Shown: positions 45,313 to 53,221, counted from the stretch's first letter. The stretch: 64,000 nucleotides of DNA from Leadbetterella sp964563435 (GCA_964563435.1 CAZLXI010000017.1:22056-86055); one strand, 5' to 3'. Numbers and translations: made by a program. The notes: a model not told the origin generated them from the letters alone.

Positions 45313-45408
45313 AAGTGAAAAGTTAAAAACTAAAAACTAAAAGTTAAGGTACATAAGTATATATTAATGTTCCGAAACTTTTAACTTTTAACTTTTAGTT
45401 TTTAACTT
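45313..45408. repeat. Imperfect 33-bp inverted repeat, copy 2
   Basis: Arms 45313-45345 and 45376-45408 around a 30-bp spacer that shares ggtacataagtatatat with copy 1. It lies between trpC and the divergent sigma gene, so it covers the region where the trpC promoter must be. Confidence 0.88.
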
Positions 45409-45463
45409 ATAAAATATTTCACCGGACTATGCAACCTCCATCCCCGTCTTTTGCATCTTGAAT

Positions 45464-46036
45464 ATGAAAACCAGTTTTATGGCAAGAATATTACCTCTTT
45501 TCAAAACAGAGCACGACCTGGCCCGGGCGATCATCCGGGGCGAAGGTAAAGCCCAGCGTGCTTTCTATGAAAAGTATTCCGGGAAGTTTCTCGCCATCTG
45601 CTGCCGCTACGTCAAAGACCGTATGGCCGCTGAAGATATCATGGTCGACAGCATGATGCGGATCTTTGAAAAAAGCAGCCAGTTTGACTTCCAGGGCAGT
45701 TTTGAAGGCTGGAGTAAAAGATTGGTGGTTAATCAGGCACTGGGCTACCTGAGAAGTAAAAAAATGCTGGAAGTGGATGTGGAAGAAGTGCGGGAAGCCG
45801 CCGATACCACAGAAAGCTTTCTGGAAGCGGAAGATCTCCTGCGACTGATTCAGGAACTGCCCTCGGGCTACCGGGCCGTGTTTAACCTTTACGCTATTGA
45901 AGGTTATTCCCACGCGGAGATCGCAGAACTTCTGGGGATTTCGGAGGGAACATCCAAATCCCAGCTAAGCCGGGCCAGGGCGGTCCTGCAGGAACGAGTA
46001 AAAAAAAATGAATTTCAAATTACCTCTAATTTTTAA
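45464..46036 (+). CDS. ECF sigma factor (RpoE-like)
   Basis: 190 residues from MKTSFMARILPLF; a TTG two codons earlier is also possible. Region 2 is clear (GEGKAQRAFYEKYSGKFLAICCRYVKDRMAAEDI in pieces, with the D of the -10 recognition helix) and region 4 is canonical (LPSGYRAVFNLYAIEGYSHAEIAELLGISEGTSKSQLSRARAVL, in part). The next gene, 5 bp on, is its likely anti-sigma, and an outer-membrane protein follows: a self-contained sigma/anti-sigma/envelope operon typical of Bacteroidota. Confidence 0.95.
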   Translation: MKTSFMARILPLFKTEHDLARAIIRGEGKAQRAFYEKYSGKFLAICCRYVKDRMAAEDIMVDSMMRIFEKSSQFDFQGSFEGWSKRLVVNQALGYLRSKKMLEVDVEEVREAADTTESFLEAEDLLRLIQELPSGYRAVFNLYAIEGYSHAEIAELLGISEGTSKSQLSRARAVLQERVKKNEFQITSNF

Positions 46037-46041
46037 GGATT

Positions 46042-46994
46042 ATGAATCAGACAGATCATCATTTTTCGAAAAAACTAAGAGACCTGAAAATAGCTCCTTC
46101 CGAGCGGGCCAATGAGCTCTTTCGCAACCGGATGGAGCAGATCTCTCCCCGAAAAGAAAAACCGGGGAAATATTTTGCCACGGCTGCTGCCGTACTACTG
46201 GCATTGGGCTTCCTGTTCGCCTTATATCTGAACAAAAACGTTATGAGGACTGATACGGCCGTTGTTCTTCCTAAGTCAACAGAGGAAACTGCCGAACCTA
46301 AAAACGGAACCGGAACAGCCGCCACGGAATTGCCGATGGCCGGAATGCCGGCCACCGGANNNNNNNNNNNNNNNNNNNNNNNNNNNNNNNNNNNNNNNNN
46401 NNNNNNNNNNNNNNNNNNNNNNNNNNNNNNNNNNNNNNNNNNNNNNNNNNNNNNNNNNNCGGAACCGGAACAGCCGCCACGGAATTGCCGATGGCCGGAA
46501 TGCCGGCCACCGGAATGTCGGTAGCAAAGCCCCCCGTGACACAGCCCCGGCTGTCGGCCGCCGGATCGCCGGCCGCCGGATCGCCGGCCGCAAATGCACC
46601 TGTTATTATTTCGGAAACCCCTGCCCCTCTTATAAAAAATCTTTCAGACCTGCAAAGCCTGAGCCCGGAGATCAGCTACCGGTACCATAGCATCGATCTC
46701 ACAGACTTTGCCATACTGGATGCCCACAGTCAGCTGGAGCTGGAAGCCCCGTTGGAAACCCGGCGGGAAGCCCCGAAACTCTCTTTCCGGGAGCCTTCGG
46801 AGAAGGCAGCACCCCTGCTGACCCGGGTGGTCCGGGAGGTAAAATATATAGTTAACGGCGAAAAACCCGACCTCGACCGGGCGGGAGTGAAACCGACAGC
46901 TATTGCTTTTGCCCAAAACCCCGACGGTCTGCTGGCCAATGAATCCCGCCAGATCAGAGAAGGGATTCACAAATTCAAAGAAATATTCAGATAA
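46042..46994 (+). CDS. Anti-sigma-like membrane protein with repetitive linker, gap inside
   Basis: A short cytoplasmic N region (KKLRDLKIAPSERANELF), one membrane helix (YFATAAAVLLALGFLFALYL) and a periplasmic part. The 100-N gap splits the frame. Deleting the N plus one copy of the 55-bp duplicate rejoins both halves in frame, from MNQTDHHF to KFKEIFR, about 265 residues. The linker is made of short repeats (ATELPMAGMPATG; AAGSPAAGSPAA) and the C-terminal part carries REVKYIVNGEKPDLDRA. It probably holds the upstream sigma factor at the membrane. Confidence 0.75.
46360..46459. other. Assembly gap (100 N) flanked by a 55-bp duplicate
   Basis: Bases 46305-46359 are identical to 46460-46514. 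A 55-bp exact match at contig ends is what a de Bruijn assembly at k=55 leaves when it breaks in a repeat, so the true sequence here may be a longer tandem array of the linker unit. Confidence 0.93.
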
Positions 46995-46999
46995 TTAAT

Positions 47000-48034
47000 A
47001 TGAAAAAGCTATTGTTCCTCTTGTTAATGATAAGCGCCCAAGGGTTTGCTTTTCAGTCGGATACCACCATTATCGAGTATAACGACAACGTCTTTCATAA
47101 AAAGGTCAAAGTAAAAAGTGACAAATCCGTGAACGTGGTCTATCCACGTATCCTGAACATTAATCATGTACTGAAGGCCTTTGATGTGGATTCCGCCGAA
47201 AGAGAGCGGGTTTGGATACTGCTGGAAAAAAGCCGGAGCTCACGGGATACCCTTGTGGCCGTAAGCCGCAGGGGCGACCGGATCACCGTCACCACCCGGA
47301 ATCTCAACGCCGGCGCAGAACCCGGACCGGATGAGATCGTTTCCTTTGAACCCAATACCCGGCGGGATTTTGATGTACAGATCTCGACCGATGGCTCAGG
47401 CCCCTCAAAAAGTTCCCGTCCCGGCCGGTTCTTCTCCCGCAGCGACTTCGGTCTCTACCTGGGCCTGAACAGCTATACGGGTCAGGCCGACGTAAGTCCG
47501 GATAACCTCAGCGAACTGCGGGTATGGCCCTCTCGCTACGTGGCCCTGTCCTTTCGCGGAAATGCTACCCTGGCCAATACCCGAAAAACCCACCTTGTAC
47601 TAAGCTACGGACCGGAGTTTGCATGGCACAACTTCATGCTCACTAACAGCCATATCCTCCTATACGAGAACGGGCAGGCCCTGTTTACCGAAAGCAGCAG
47701 TCTTACCTCCAAAAGCAAGTTCGTGGTTCCTCATGTCAATCTACCGGTTCTGCTGAACATCGGCCTGAAAAAGGAAGGCTTCCACCTGGGTGTGGGCGGT
47801 TATGTAGGCTACCGAATCGGCGGATATACCAAAGTGGTCTACAAAGACAATAAAAGTAAAGAGAAATACAATGAGTCACTGGGTCTGAACGACCTGAAGT
47901 ACGGTCTTACCGCAGAGTTAGGTCATAGAAACCGGGGCACGCTGTTCTTCCGATATGACCTGAGCGAACTCTTCCGGAGCAACCAGGTAAATGCGCGGGA
48001 TATGCAGGCCTTCAGCTTTGGTTTCCGGCTTTAG
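47000..48034 (+). CDS. Outer-membrane beta-barrel-like protein
   Basis: 344 residues with a signal peptide (MKKLLFLLLMISAQGFA-F). The N-terminal third is a separate polar domain; from about 145 the sequence alternates as in a beta barrel (DFGLYLGLNSYTG, YVALSFRGNATLA, HLVLSYGPEFAW) and ends in aromatic FSFGFRL, the usual outer-membrane C-terminal signal. It starts 5 bp after the anti-sigma gene and is probably a target and sensor partner of that sigma system. Confidence 0.82.
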   Translation: MKKLLFLLLMISAQGFAFQSDTTIIEYNDNVFHKKVKVKSDKSVNVVYPRILNINHVLKAFDVDSAERERVWILLEKSRSSRDTLVAVSRRGDRITVTTRNLNAGAEPGPDEIVSFEPNTRRDFDVQISTDGSGPSKSSRPGRFFSRSDFGLYLGLNSYTGQADVSPDNLSELRVWPSRYVALSFRGNATLANTRKTHLVLSYGPEFAWHNFMLTNSHILLYENGQALFTESSSLTSKSKFVVPHVNLPVLLNIGLKKEGFHLGVGGYVGYRIGGYTKVVYKDNKSKEKYNESLGLNDLKYGLTAELGHRNRGTLFFRYDLSELFRSNQVNARDMQAFSFGFRL

Positions 48035-48066
48035 TCAACAGGGGGCTACACCGGATGTAATTGACG

Positions 48067-48110
48067 AATGCGGTTCTTGCGAGCGAAGCTCTCGAGAACC
48101 GCATTTTTTA
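48067..48110 (+). terminator. Terminator of the sigma/anti-sigma/barrel operon
   Basis: An 11-bp stem aatgcggttct / agaaccgcatt with a partly paired inner region, followed by tttttt. It lies 33 bp after the barrel gene stop and faces the cyclophilin gene end. Confidence 0.85.
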
Positions 48111-48117
48111 CACATCT

Positions 48118-48567
48118 CTACACCACCACTTCCGGCTCTATAATCGTCACTTTCTGAATCACATCCCCCGCACGGATATCATCGATGATATCCAATCCTT
48201 CCACCACCTTCCCGAAACAGGTGTGGTTCCTGTCGAGGTGGGCCGTGTTCTGACGGTTATGGCAGATAAAAAATTGGGACCCGCCGGTGTTTCTTCCCCG
48301 GTGCGCCATAGAAAATACCCCCCTGTCATGGTACTGCTTCGTACCGTCCAGCTCGCAGGCGATCGTGTAGCCCGGTCCGCCGGCCCCTGTGCCGTCAGGA
48401 CAGCCGCCCTGCGCCATAAAGCCGGAGATCACCCGGTGAAACTTCAGCCCGTCGTAAAACCCTTTCTTAGACAGGTCAATAAAATTCTGCACCGCCAACG
48501 GGGCATCGTCATCATAAAATTCAATTAACAAAGTACCCTTATCGGTTACCATTTCTGCTTTGCGCAT
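48118..48567 (-). CDS. Cyclophilin-type peptidyl-prolyl isomerase
   Basis: 149 residues, a single cyclophilin domain: FHRVISGFMAQGG (active-site Arg/Phe/Gln), GVFSMAHRGRNTGGSQFFICHN and HTCFGKVVEGLDIIDDI. No signal peptide, so cytoplasmic. It catalyses proline cis/trans isomerisation. It follows the lipoprotein gene by 3 bp. Confidence 0.97.
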   Translation of the reverse strand: MRKAEMVTDKGTLLIEFYDDDAPLAVQNFIDLSKKGFYDGLKFHRVISGFMAQGGCPDGTGAGGPGYTIACELDGTKQYHDRGVFSMAHRGRNTGGSQFFICHNRQNTAHLDRNHTCFGKVVEGLDIIDDIRAGDVIQKVTIIEPEVVV

Positions 48568-48570
48568 AAT

Positions 48571-48978
48571 CTATAAATTTGATTGTTCCAATGTATGACC
48601 GCCTTTCCGGATCACCACCTCTTTCACCAGCTTTACGGCATTCAGGTAAAGCACCAGGCTCTCTGCTCCGGTTGGTGACTGTATCTGTTCACATTGCGGA
48701 CCCGGCTCGAGGTAATATACAAAAACCTTTTCATTTTTCCGGTCCAGCACCTGGTAATCATAGCGGCCGATGGCTTTGAAGATCTCATTCTCCGAAATGC
48801 CCGTGAAACGCTCCCTGTTTTCTTTCAGAAGAGTGATCTGCCGCTGTCGCCCGCCGTTACATCCCCCCCGGTCTCCTTTAAAAGCGGCTGTGTCCAGCCC
48901 GGGAATTTCCAGCGGGTCGGAATATGAACATCCCGCCACAAAAAAAACAAAAAGAAGTAAAAAGAGTCTTGACATCAT
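48571..48978 (-). CDS. Small lipoprotein
   Basis: 135 residues with a lipoprotein signal (MSRLFLLLFVFFVAGC; lipobox VAGC, Cys at about 17). The mature part includes CNGGRQRQITLLKENRERFTG (in part) and YYLEPGPQC, with three further Cys. No known family. It is placed between a membrane holin-like gene and the cyclophilin gene, 2-3 bp from each, so they are one transcript. Confidence 0.85.
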   Translation of the reverse strand: MMSRLFLLLFVFFVAGCSYSDPLEIPGLDTAAFKGDRGGCNGGRQRQITLLKENRERFTGISENEIFKAIGRYDYQVLDRKNEKVFVYYLEPGPQCEQIQSPTGAESLVLYLNAVKLVKEVVIRKGGHTLEQSNL

Positions 48979-48980
48979 TA

Positions 48981-49319
48981 CTAATCCTGGAAGCTTCCCA
49001 CAATACTGTTGGCAATCGATAAAAGAAAACTGAATATCAGGGCGGTAAAGAATCCGCTTACCTCAAACCCGTCTACCAGGTAAGTGCACAGGTAAACTAC
49101 CACCACCGAGATCACCAGTGAAAAAAGCCCCAGGGTCAGAAACGTGATCGGTAGCGAAATAAGGTGGAGTAAGGGCTTGACAAAAGCATTCAGAATACTC
49201 ATTACAAAGGCCACGATGACCCCTGTGGTGAGGGTATCCACGGTGATCCCGCTAAATAATTTAGGCATTAAGTAAATCAGCGCCCCCGTCAACACGAGGC
49301 GTATCGCATAATTGATCAT
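48981..49319 (-). CDS. Phage-holin superfamily IV (4-TM) membrane protein
   Basis: 112 residues with four membrane helices (LVLTGALIYLMPKLF, LTTGVIVAFVMSILNAFV, ITFLTLGLFSLVISVVVVYL, FFTALIFSFLLSIANSIV) and the conserved NAFVKPLLHLISLPITFLTLG. This family is widespread in chromosomes and not tied to prophage. Its start overlaps the hisIE stop by 4 bp. Function not known. Confidence 0.93.
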   Translation of the reverse strand: MINYAIRLVLTGALIYLMPKLFSGITVDTLTTGVIVAFVMSILNAFVKPLLHLISLPITFLTLGLFSLVISVVVVYLCTYLVDGFEVSGFFTALIFSFLLSIANSIVGSFQD

Positions 49320-49912
49320 GAGCTATGTCGTTTAATTAAAACATTCAGTACTTCATCCAGCTCCACTTCCTTGGCCTCCAGCAGCACCAGGTAGTGAAAG
49401 AGCAGGTCGGCGGCTTCGCCCACAAACAGGTCTTTGTTGTTATCCTTGGCCTCGATAACCAGCTCCACGGCCTCCTCGCCTACTTTTTGCGCTACTTTAT
49501 TGATGCCTTTGGCAAAAAGCGAGGCGGTGTACGACTGCCCTGAGGGGTTACGTTTCCTGTCGCGGATGATCTCCGTCAGGTAACGGATAAACACCACCTT
49601 CCCTGTATTCTCCTCTTCCCAGCAGGTATCTGAACCCGTATGGCACACCGGTCCTGCGGGCTGCGCCTGGATCAGGAGGGAGTCGCCGTCGCAATCGATC
49701 GCATGACTTATATAGGTCAGGTAATTCTCCGAAGTTTCGCCCTTGGTCCACAGACGGTTTTTTGAGCGGCTGAAAAAAGTTACCTTCCCGGTGGCCAGGG
49801 TATGCTGCAGGGCCTCTGCATTCATATATCCCTGCATAAGTACCTTACCGGTAAGGTGATCCTGAACAATGGCCGGGATCAGCCCGTTTGAAAAGTCTGC
49901 TTCTCTTGTCAT
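49316..49912 (-). CDS. hisIE: Bifunctional phosphoribosyl-AMP cyclohydrolase / phosphoribosyl-ATP pyrophosphatase
   Basis: 198 residues from MTREADFSNGLIPAIVQD; four more codons are open upstream. HisI half: VLMQGYMNAEAL, TFFSRSKNRLWTKGETS, AGPVCHTGSDTCW (zinc ligands). HisE half: GINKVAQKVGEEAVELVIEAK and EAADLLFHYLVLL. It performs two steps of histidine synthesis. It is not beside other his genes here. Confidence 0.97.
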   Translation of the reverse strand: MTREADFSNGLIPAIVQDHLTGKVLMQGYMNAEALQHTLATGKVTFFSRSKNRLWTKGETSENYLTYISHAIDCDGDSLLIQAQPAGPVCHTGSDTCWEEENTGKVVFIRYLTEIIRDRKRNPSGQSYTASLFAKGINKVAQKVGEEAVELVIEAKDNNKDLFVGEAADLLFHYLVLLEAKEVELDEVLNVLIKRHSS

Positions 49913-49970
49913 AACTGAGTACAATATTAGCGATTGAAGTTAAGAAACAGATAAAATTTTATTCAGAAAT

Positions 49971-50001
49971 TTTGACAGGAAAAAAACTCCTTCTATCTTT
50001 G
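49971..50001 (+). promoter_or_regulatory. Canonical promoter for tRNA-Gly/tRNA-Leu
   Basis: TTTG (49971-49974), 19 bp, TATCTTTG (49994-50001). A full consensus match, 33 bp before the tRNA-Gly. Confidence 0.85.
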
Positions 50002-50034
50002 CACCCACATTAAGCGGGAGAGATTCTCCGAAAT

Positions 50035-50110
50035 GCGGAAGTAGCTCAGTTGGTAGAGCGTAACCTTGCCAAGGTTAAGGTCGCGGGTTCGAGACCCGTC
50101 TTCCGCTCCA
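50035..50110 (+). tRNA. tRNA-Gly (GCC), CCA encoded
   Basis: Acceptor GCGGAAG / CTTCCGC, anticodon loop TTGCCAA with anticodon GCC, T-arm GGGTTCGAGACCC, discriminator T followed by genomic CCA (50108-50110). Confidence 0.97.
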
Positions 50111-50117
50111 ACAGCAG

Positions 50118-50149
50118 GAAAGTTCCTATGAAAATGGGAGCTTTTTTTG
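50118..50149 (+). terminator. Hairpin with T-run after tRNA-Gly
   Basis: aaagttcctat / atgggagcttt pair with G-T and one mismatch around a gaaa loop, then ttttttt. It could end part of the transcript before tRNA-Leu. Confidence 0.6.
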
Positions 50150-50155
50150 TCTGTA

Positions 50156-50186
50156 AGTGTCGTGTCAATGTGTTTGATACGACACT
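50156..50186. repeat. 13-bp inverted repeat before tRNA-Leu
   Basis: agtgtcgtgtcaa and ttgatacgacact with one mismatch and a 5-nt loop, 3 bp upstream of tRNA-Leu. Possibly an RNA-processing or regulatory hairpin. Confidence 0.65.
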
Positions 50187-50189
50187 TGG

Positions 50190-50275
50190 GCCGGGGTGGT
50201 GGAACTGGTAGACACGCAGGACTTAAAATCCTGTGAGCAGTGATGTTCGTACGGGTTCGATTCCCGTCCCCGGTA
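50190..50275 (+). tRNA. tRNA-Leu (TAA), probable integration site
   Basis: A class II tRNA with a long variable arm, anticodon loop CTTAAAA (anticodon TAA), T-arm GGGTTCGATTCCC, acceptor GCCGGGG / CCCCGGT with a G-U closing pair, discriminator A, no CCA. Mobile-element genes begin directly beyond it, so its 3' end is the likely attachment site. Confidence 0.96.
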
Positions 50276-50286
50276 CTGAAAATCAG

Positions 50287-50318
50287 AGAGTTACAAAGAA
50301 ATTTGTAGCTCTTTTTTT
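50287..50318 (+). terminator. Terminator after tRNA-Leu
   Basis: An 11-bp stem agagttacaaa / tttgtagctct (one G-T pair), 4-nt loop, then seven T. Confidence 0.85.
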
Positions 50319-50334
50319 ATGGGCAAAATTCATT

Positions 50335-50355
50335 GGTACAACATAGGTACAACAT
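50335..50355. repeat. Two 10-bp direct repeats, 11-bp period
   Basis: ggtacaacat at 50335-50344 and 50346-50355. Closely spaced short direct repeats 60-80 bp inside an integrated element's end suit arm-type binding sites of a tyrosine integrase; no integrase gene is in the window. Confidence 0.55.
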
Positions 50356-50409
50356 TTTTAAGATTAGGGCTGAACATTCTTTTTTGATTACTTCGCCCAA
50401 TAGCCCAGT

Positions 50410-50466
50410 TTCTATAGCTCAACACTACAGCAAAACATGAGTTATAGAATGTGTTTCTATAACTCA
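50410..50466. repeat. Three copies of a 12-bp motif in alternating orientation
   Basis: ttctatagctca (50410-50421), its inverse tgagttatagaa (50438-50449) and ttctataactca (50455-50466). The last two form a perfect 12-bp inverted repeat with a 5-nt centre. It is about 50 bp upstream of the HTH gene's promoter. It looks like an operator or accessory-protein site for recombination control. Confidence 0.7.
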
Positions 50467-50514
50467 ATCCGGTTTTCACGACACTCCGTCAAAAGCCCAA
50501 AACTGGGAAAACCC

Positions 50515-50545
50515 TTGCATCAAGTCAGTTAATTTCCTAACTTTG
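50515..50545 (+). promoter_or_regulatory. Promoter of the excisionase-like gene
   Basis: TTG (50515-50517), 20 bp, TAACTTTG (50538-50545), 21 bp before the ATG at 50566. Confidence 0.75.
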
Positions 50546-50565
50546 TTAATAAACCCCTATAAATT

Positions 50566-50835
50566 ATGCAAGTCATCTGCCTTGAAGAAGACGCCTTTTA
50601 TAGTCTGGTCGATACGGTCGTCGCTCGAATAAAAGACAAGAACGATATCAAAAGTGACCGCTGGATTTCCGATGAGGAAGCCATGAAAAAACTGCGGATT
50701 ACCAGCAAGACGACATTACAGAAGCTCCGTGATGAAGGCAAAATCAGGTTTTCTCAACCCGCGAAAAAAATCATCCTCTACGATAGCCTTTCGATAGACA
50801 GCTATTTGGAAAAACATGTTCGTGAAACTTTTTAA
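50566..50835 (+). CDS. HTH DNA-binding protein, excisionase-like
   Basis: 89 residues. A short N region (QVICLEEDAFYSLVDTVVARI) precedes a MerR/HTH_17-type winged helix: WISDEEAMKKLRITSKTTLQKLRDEGKIRFSQPAKKI, in part, then LYDSLSIDSYLEKH. The same type is found at the ends of many Bacteroidota conjugative elements and acts as a recombination directionality or regulatory factor. It is followed 13 bp on by a small element gene. Confidence 0.85.
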   Translation: MQVICLEEDAFYSLVDTVVARIKDKNDIKSDRWISDEEAMKKLRITSKTTLQKLRDEGKIRFSQPAKKIILYDSLSIDSYLEKHVRETF

Positions 50836-50847
50836 TCTCTAAGACCG

Positions 50848-51114
50848 ATGGAAGAAACAAAAGTAGACCCCTCATTTCAGAAGGGGTTTAATAACGGCTA
50901 CTACATGTCCGAGCATGAGCCGGATTTAGCCCGACAGATAAGCCAGATTGAAAATGCGACAGCCCACCTTGATGGGTTCAAGGCCGGACGTATCGAGTAT
51001 TTCAAGGAACAGATAAAAGACTTTGACAAGTCGTGGGTTCAGGAATTTTCGGTCAATGAACAGGATATCACGCAAAACAAAGATAAGGATGTAGGGTTGG
51101 AGCCGGAACCCTGA
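50848..51114 (+). CDS. Small acidic element protein, unknown
   Basis: 88 residues, no signal or membrane helix, rich in Asp, Glu and Gln, ending in an acidic tail (NKDKDVGLEPEP). It contains FQKGFNNGYYMSEHEPDLA and FKAGRIEYFKEQIKD. No family recognised. It is co-transcribed with the HTH gene (13-bp gap) and converges on the solenoid-like gene. Confidence 0.7.
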   Translation: MEETKVDPSFQKGFNNGYYMSEHEPDLARQISQIENATAHLDGFKAGRIEYFKEQIKDFDKSWVQEFSVNEQDITQNKDKDVGLEPEP

Positions 51115-51117
51115 AAC

Positions 51118-51987
51118 TTAGTTCGGGAAAAGTTTTTGGAAAATCGCGTTATTCCCGTAGACCCTCGTTGCAAGTATTTCTTCTGATTGGTCTTGGAAGT
51201 ATCTTTTTATAATGACTGCACCTGGATTGAAAGGATCCCGAGGATATCTACCCATCGCGGCGCCTGCATTAACACGCATGATTTTCAGTTTTTTAACGGA
51301 AACCTCTTCCGCATTTGAGATGTCCAGAACACCGTCCACTTTTTCAAGATTATCGGCATAAAACTCCCTTGCGTTTCTTGCATCGAGATTTTCGCCTACA
51401 TACTCCAAAGAGGGGCAACCAAAAACATCCACTCGTGACGCTTCCAGAAAACCATCCACTCTTTTTAACATTGGCACATTGAGACTTGTGGCCACATCTA
51501 ATTTCAAATCATCACCAATTGTCTCCAACTGCAGAGCGCTAAAGGAATGCGCATCCATTGCCCATAAAACTCCCTTTATCTCTACCAAAGCTGGCACATG
51601 CAGTTTTTTGGCATCGGTAGCAAGCCCCACTGCTTTTTCAAGAACAGGGAAGGATAGTGTTTCCAGTTGTTGCTTAGAAAAAATACATAAAAGTTCGGCA
51701 TCTTTCAATTTTGGCAATTCAACCTGACTATCTTTAGTCCTTATTGTCAAATAACCACTTATCTTTTCCAGTTGAGGCAAATGGCAATCTGAATGCCACA
51801 TCATATCGGCACGGAACTCACCATATACCGTCTTTAATCTATCTAGCTTGATACTATCGTAATCTACGGGTATAGAAATATCACCATTGACAGTAATCAA
51901 GTCATCTGTCTCATCATATTGATAAGGAATGTTATTATCTTCTAAAAAACGCATGAGTGCGTCATCATTGAAAACGGACATAGTCAT
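51118..51987 (-). CDS. Repeat-solenoid protein (leucine-rich-repeat-like), element cargo
   Basis: 289 residues. A roughly 20-22-residue unit repeats about eight times from residue 50 to 240, such as LPQLEKISGYLTIRT, FPVLEKAVGLATDA, VPALVEIKGVLWAMDA, CPSLEYVGENLDARN and NLEKVDGVLDISNAEEV. This makes a right-handed beta or LRR-type solenoid. No signal peptide, so cytoplasmic. It reads opposite to its left neighbours, in a position typical of accessory cargo. Function unknown; a recognition role is possible. Confidence 0.72.
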   Translation of the reverse strand: MTMSVFNDDALMRFLEDNNIPYQYDETDDLITVNGDISIPVDYDSIKLDRLKTVYGEFRADMMWHSDCHLPQLEKISGYLTIRTKDSQVELPKLKDAELLCIFSKQQLETLSFPVLEKAVGLATDAKKLHVPALVEIKGVLWAMDAHSFSALQLETIGDDLKLDVATSLNVPMLKRVDGFLEASRVDVFGCPSLEYVGENLDARNAREFYADNLEKVDGVLDISNAEEVSVKKLKIMRVNAGAAMGRYPRDPFNPGAVIIKRYFQDQSEEILATRVYGNNAIFQKLFPN

Positions 51988-52075
51988 TGGGTGGTACCAT
52001 ATAGGTTAGTTTGTAGTGTAGATATTGAGACAATACCCCAAACTGAAAATATGTCAATAATCATCATATATACTC

Positions 52076-53110
52076 TTATCTTATACTCACTGATTTAATT
52101 GCCTTAATAATTTTAATCTTCATATTTTGTCCATCTTTGCCGCATACTGCTTCCATTAAGCGAGGAACTAAAATCGGTTCAGGCTTCGGTAAGATAATTT
52201 GCAATTTTTCCAAAGGTATCTGGTAGGTATATCTTATATACTCACTGAATGATGTGTCAAAAAGTCTAGGCACTCCTACTTTTAGAACATTTTCCAGACC
52301 TACTTCTTCTATCTTACTTTGAAATTTTCTGACCTTTTCAACAAATTCCGGAAGCCTATCAATCGGAATCTCCTCCAAACCCGCCAGGTCAGGCGTTATA
52401 TATAAACGAACTGTATCTTCGTAATAGAATTTACACTTCAAATTAACTTCATCAATATCAAAAACATGAACGTTTCTGGTTGAAATAGTATTTGAGTATC
52501 CTGTAGAAAATCTATTAAAATCTTCCTCCCAAAACATATTTTGAAACTCTGGATGAATTAAATCCCATGCTTCCTTTAACTTCTTGTCATCAATACACGC
52601 ATAAAAGTTGCACACTAACTGCGATATTTCTTCTGCTGTTCGGTTAGGTAAGGATAATGCTTTATAGTTTTCTTTATTCTCTTTTTTTATACCAAATTTT
52701 AATCGCTCGCACTCCTCTTCAAGGTATTCGGGACAATACTGCTCCACAAATAACAAATATAATTTATGCGCTTTCTTACGAGGTTCCTTGAATTCCTTTT
52801 TCTCCTCATCAGGAATAGAAACCCCTATGCCATTAACTAATATATTAATTTGAACGTCATCTTTAATTGTCCCATACTTCTTTTTACTAGGATTAAACTC
52901 ATACTTCTTGGTATAAAAATGGAGAGGTGCGACATTAATACCAGGAAAAAATTCTGTAAAAAGTTCTTTTCCTGTCTTAGGATTTATTGTGAGCCAAAAG
53001 TCCCTTGAGGTATTGCTTTTATAGGATACCACTATCGGCTTTATCATTTCCTCAAAACAATCCCGTAAGACCTCATAAAATTTTTGATATACCAGAGTAG
53101 AAACTTCCAT
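52076..53110 (-). CDS. Uncharacterised element protein
   Basis: I start at MEVSTLVYQKFYEVLRD (344 residues); the frame is open for 56 more codons, but those lie over a tandem-repeat region and look artificial. No signal peptide or membrane segment. It is charged and helical in the middle (KKAHKLYLLFVEQYCPEYLEEECERL, in part); residues about 175-235 (FYACIDDKKLKEAWDLIHPEF) resemble an NTF2-like start. No confident family. Isolated on the minus strand: cargo. Confidence 0.7.
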   Translation of the reverse strand: MEVSTLVYQKFYEVLRDCFEEMIKPIVVSYKSNTSRDFWLTINPKTGKELFTEFFPGINVAPLHFYTKKYEFNPSKKKYGTIKDDVQINILVNGIGVSIPDEEKKEFKEPRKKAHKLYLLFVEQYCPEYLEEECERLKFGIKKENKENYKALSLPNRTAEEISQLVCNFYACIDDKKLKEAWDLIHPEFQNMFWEEDFNRFSTGYSNTISTRNVHVFDIDEVNLKCKFYYEDTVRLYITPDLAGLEEIPIDRLPEFVEKVRKFQSKIEEVGLENVLKVGVPRLFDTSFSEYIRYTYQIPLEKLQIILPKPEPILVPRLMEAVCGKDGQNMKIKIIKAIKSVSIR

Positions 53111-53161
53111 AAGCAAGGGCAATAATACACATTTTGTAAATATGCAGAAATTTCTGAAATC

Positions 53162-53221
53162 ATTTCTGAAATTTCTGGTGAATTCCTGAAATTCCCAATG
53201 AATTCCTGAAGTATACAACCT
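53162..53221. repeat. Three imperfect 20-bp direct repeats
   Basis: Units atttctgaaatttctggtga, attcctgaaattcccaatga and attcctgaagtatacaacct, preceded by a partial unit at 53149. CTGAA recurs at 20-bp steps (53166, 53186, 53206). They lie upstream of the 53110 start, so iterons or repressor sites are possible. Confidence 0.6.

Noticed and set aside
43748..45408. CRISPR array
   Set aside because: Only two palindromic copies 1.5 kb apart with no regular spacers; no cas genes in the window.
46262..46690. Alternative frames across the second N gap
   Set aside because: They exist only because 100 N plus a 55-bp duplicate shift the frame; removing both gives one continuous gene.
48981..49319. 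Prophage holin
   Set aside because: The 4-TM family is chromosomal and coupled to hisIE; no phage genes are near.
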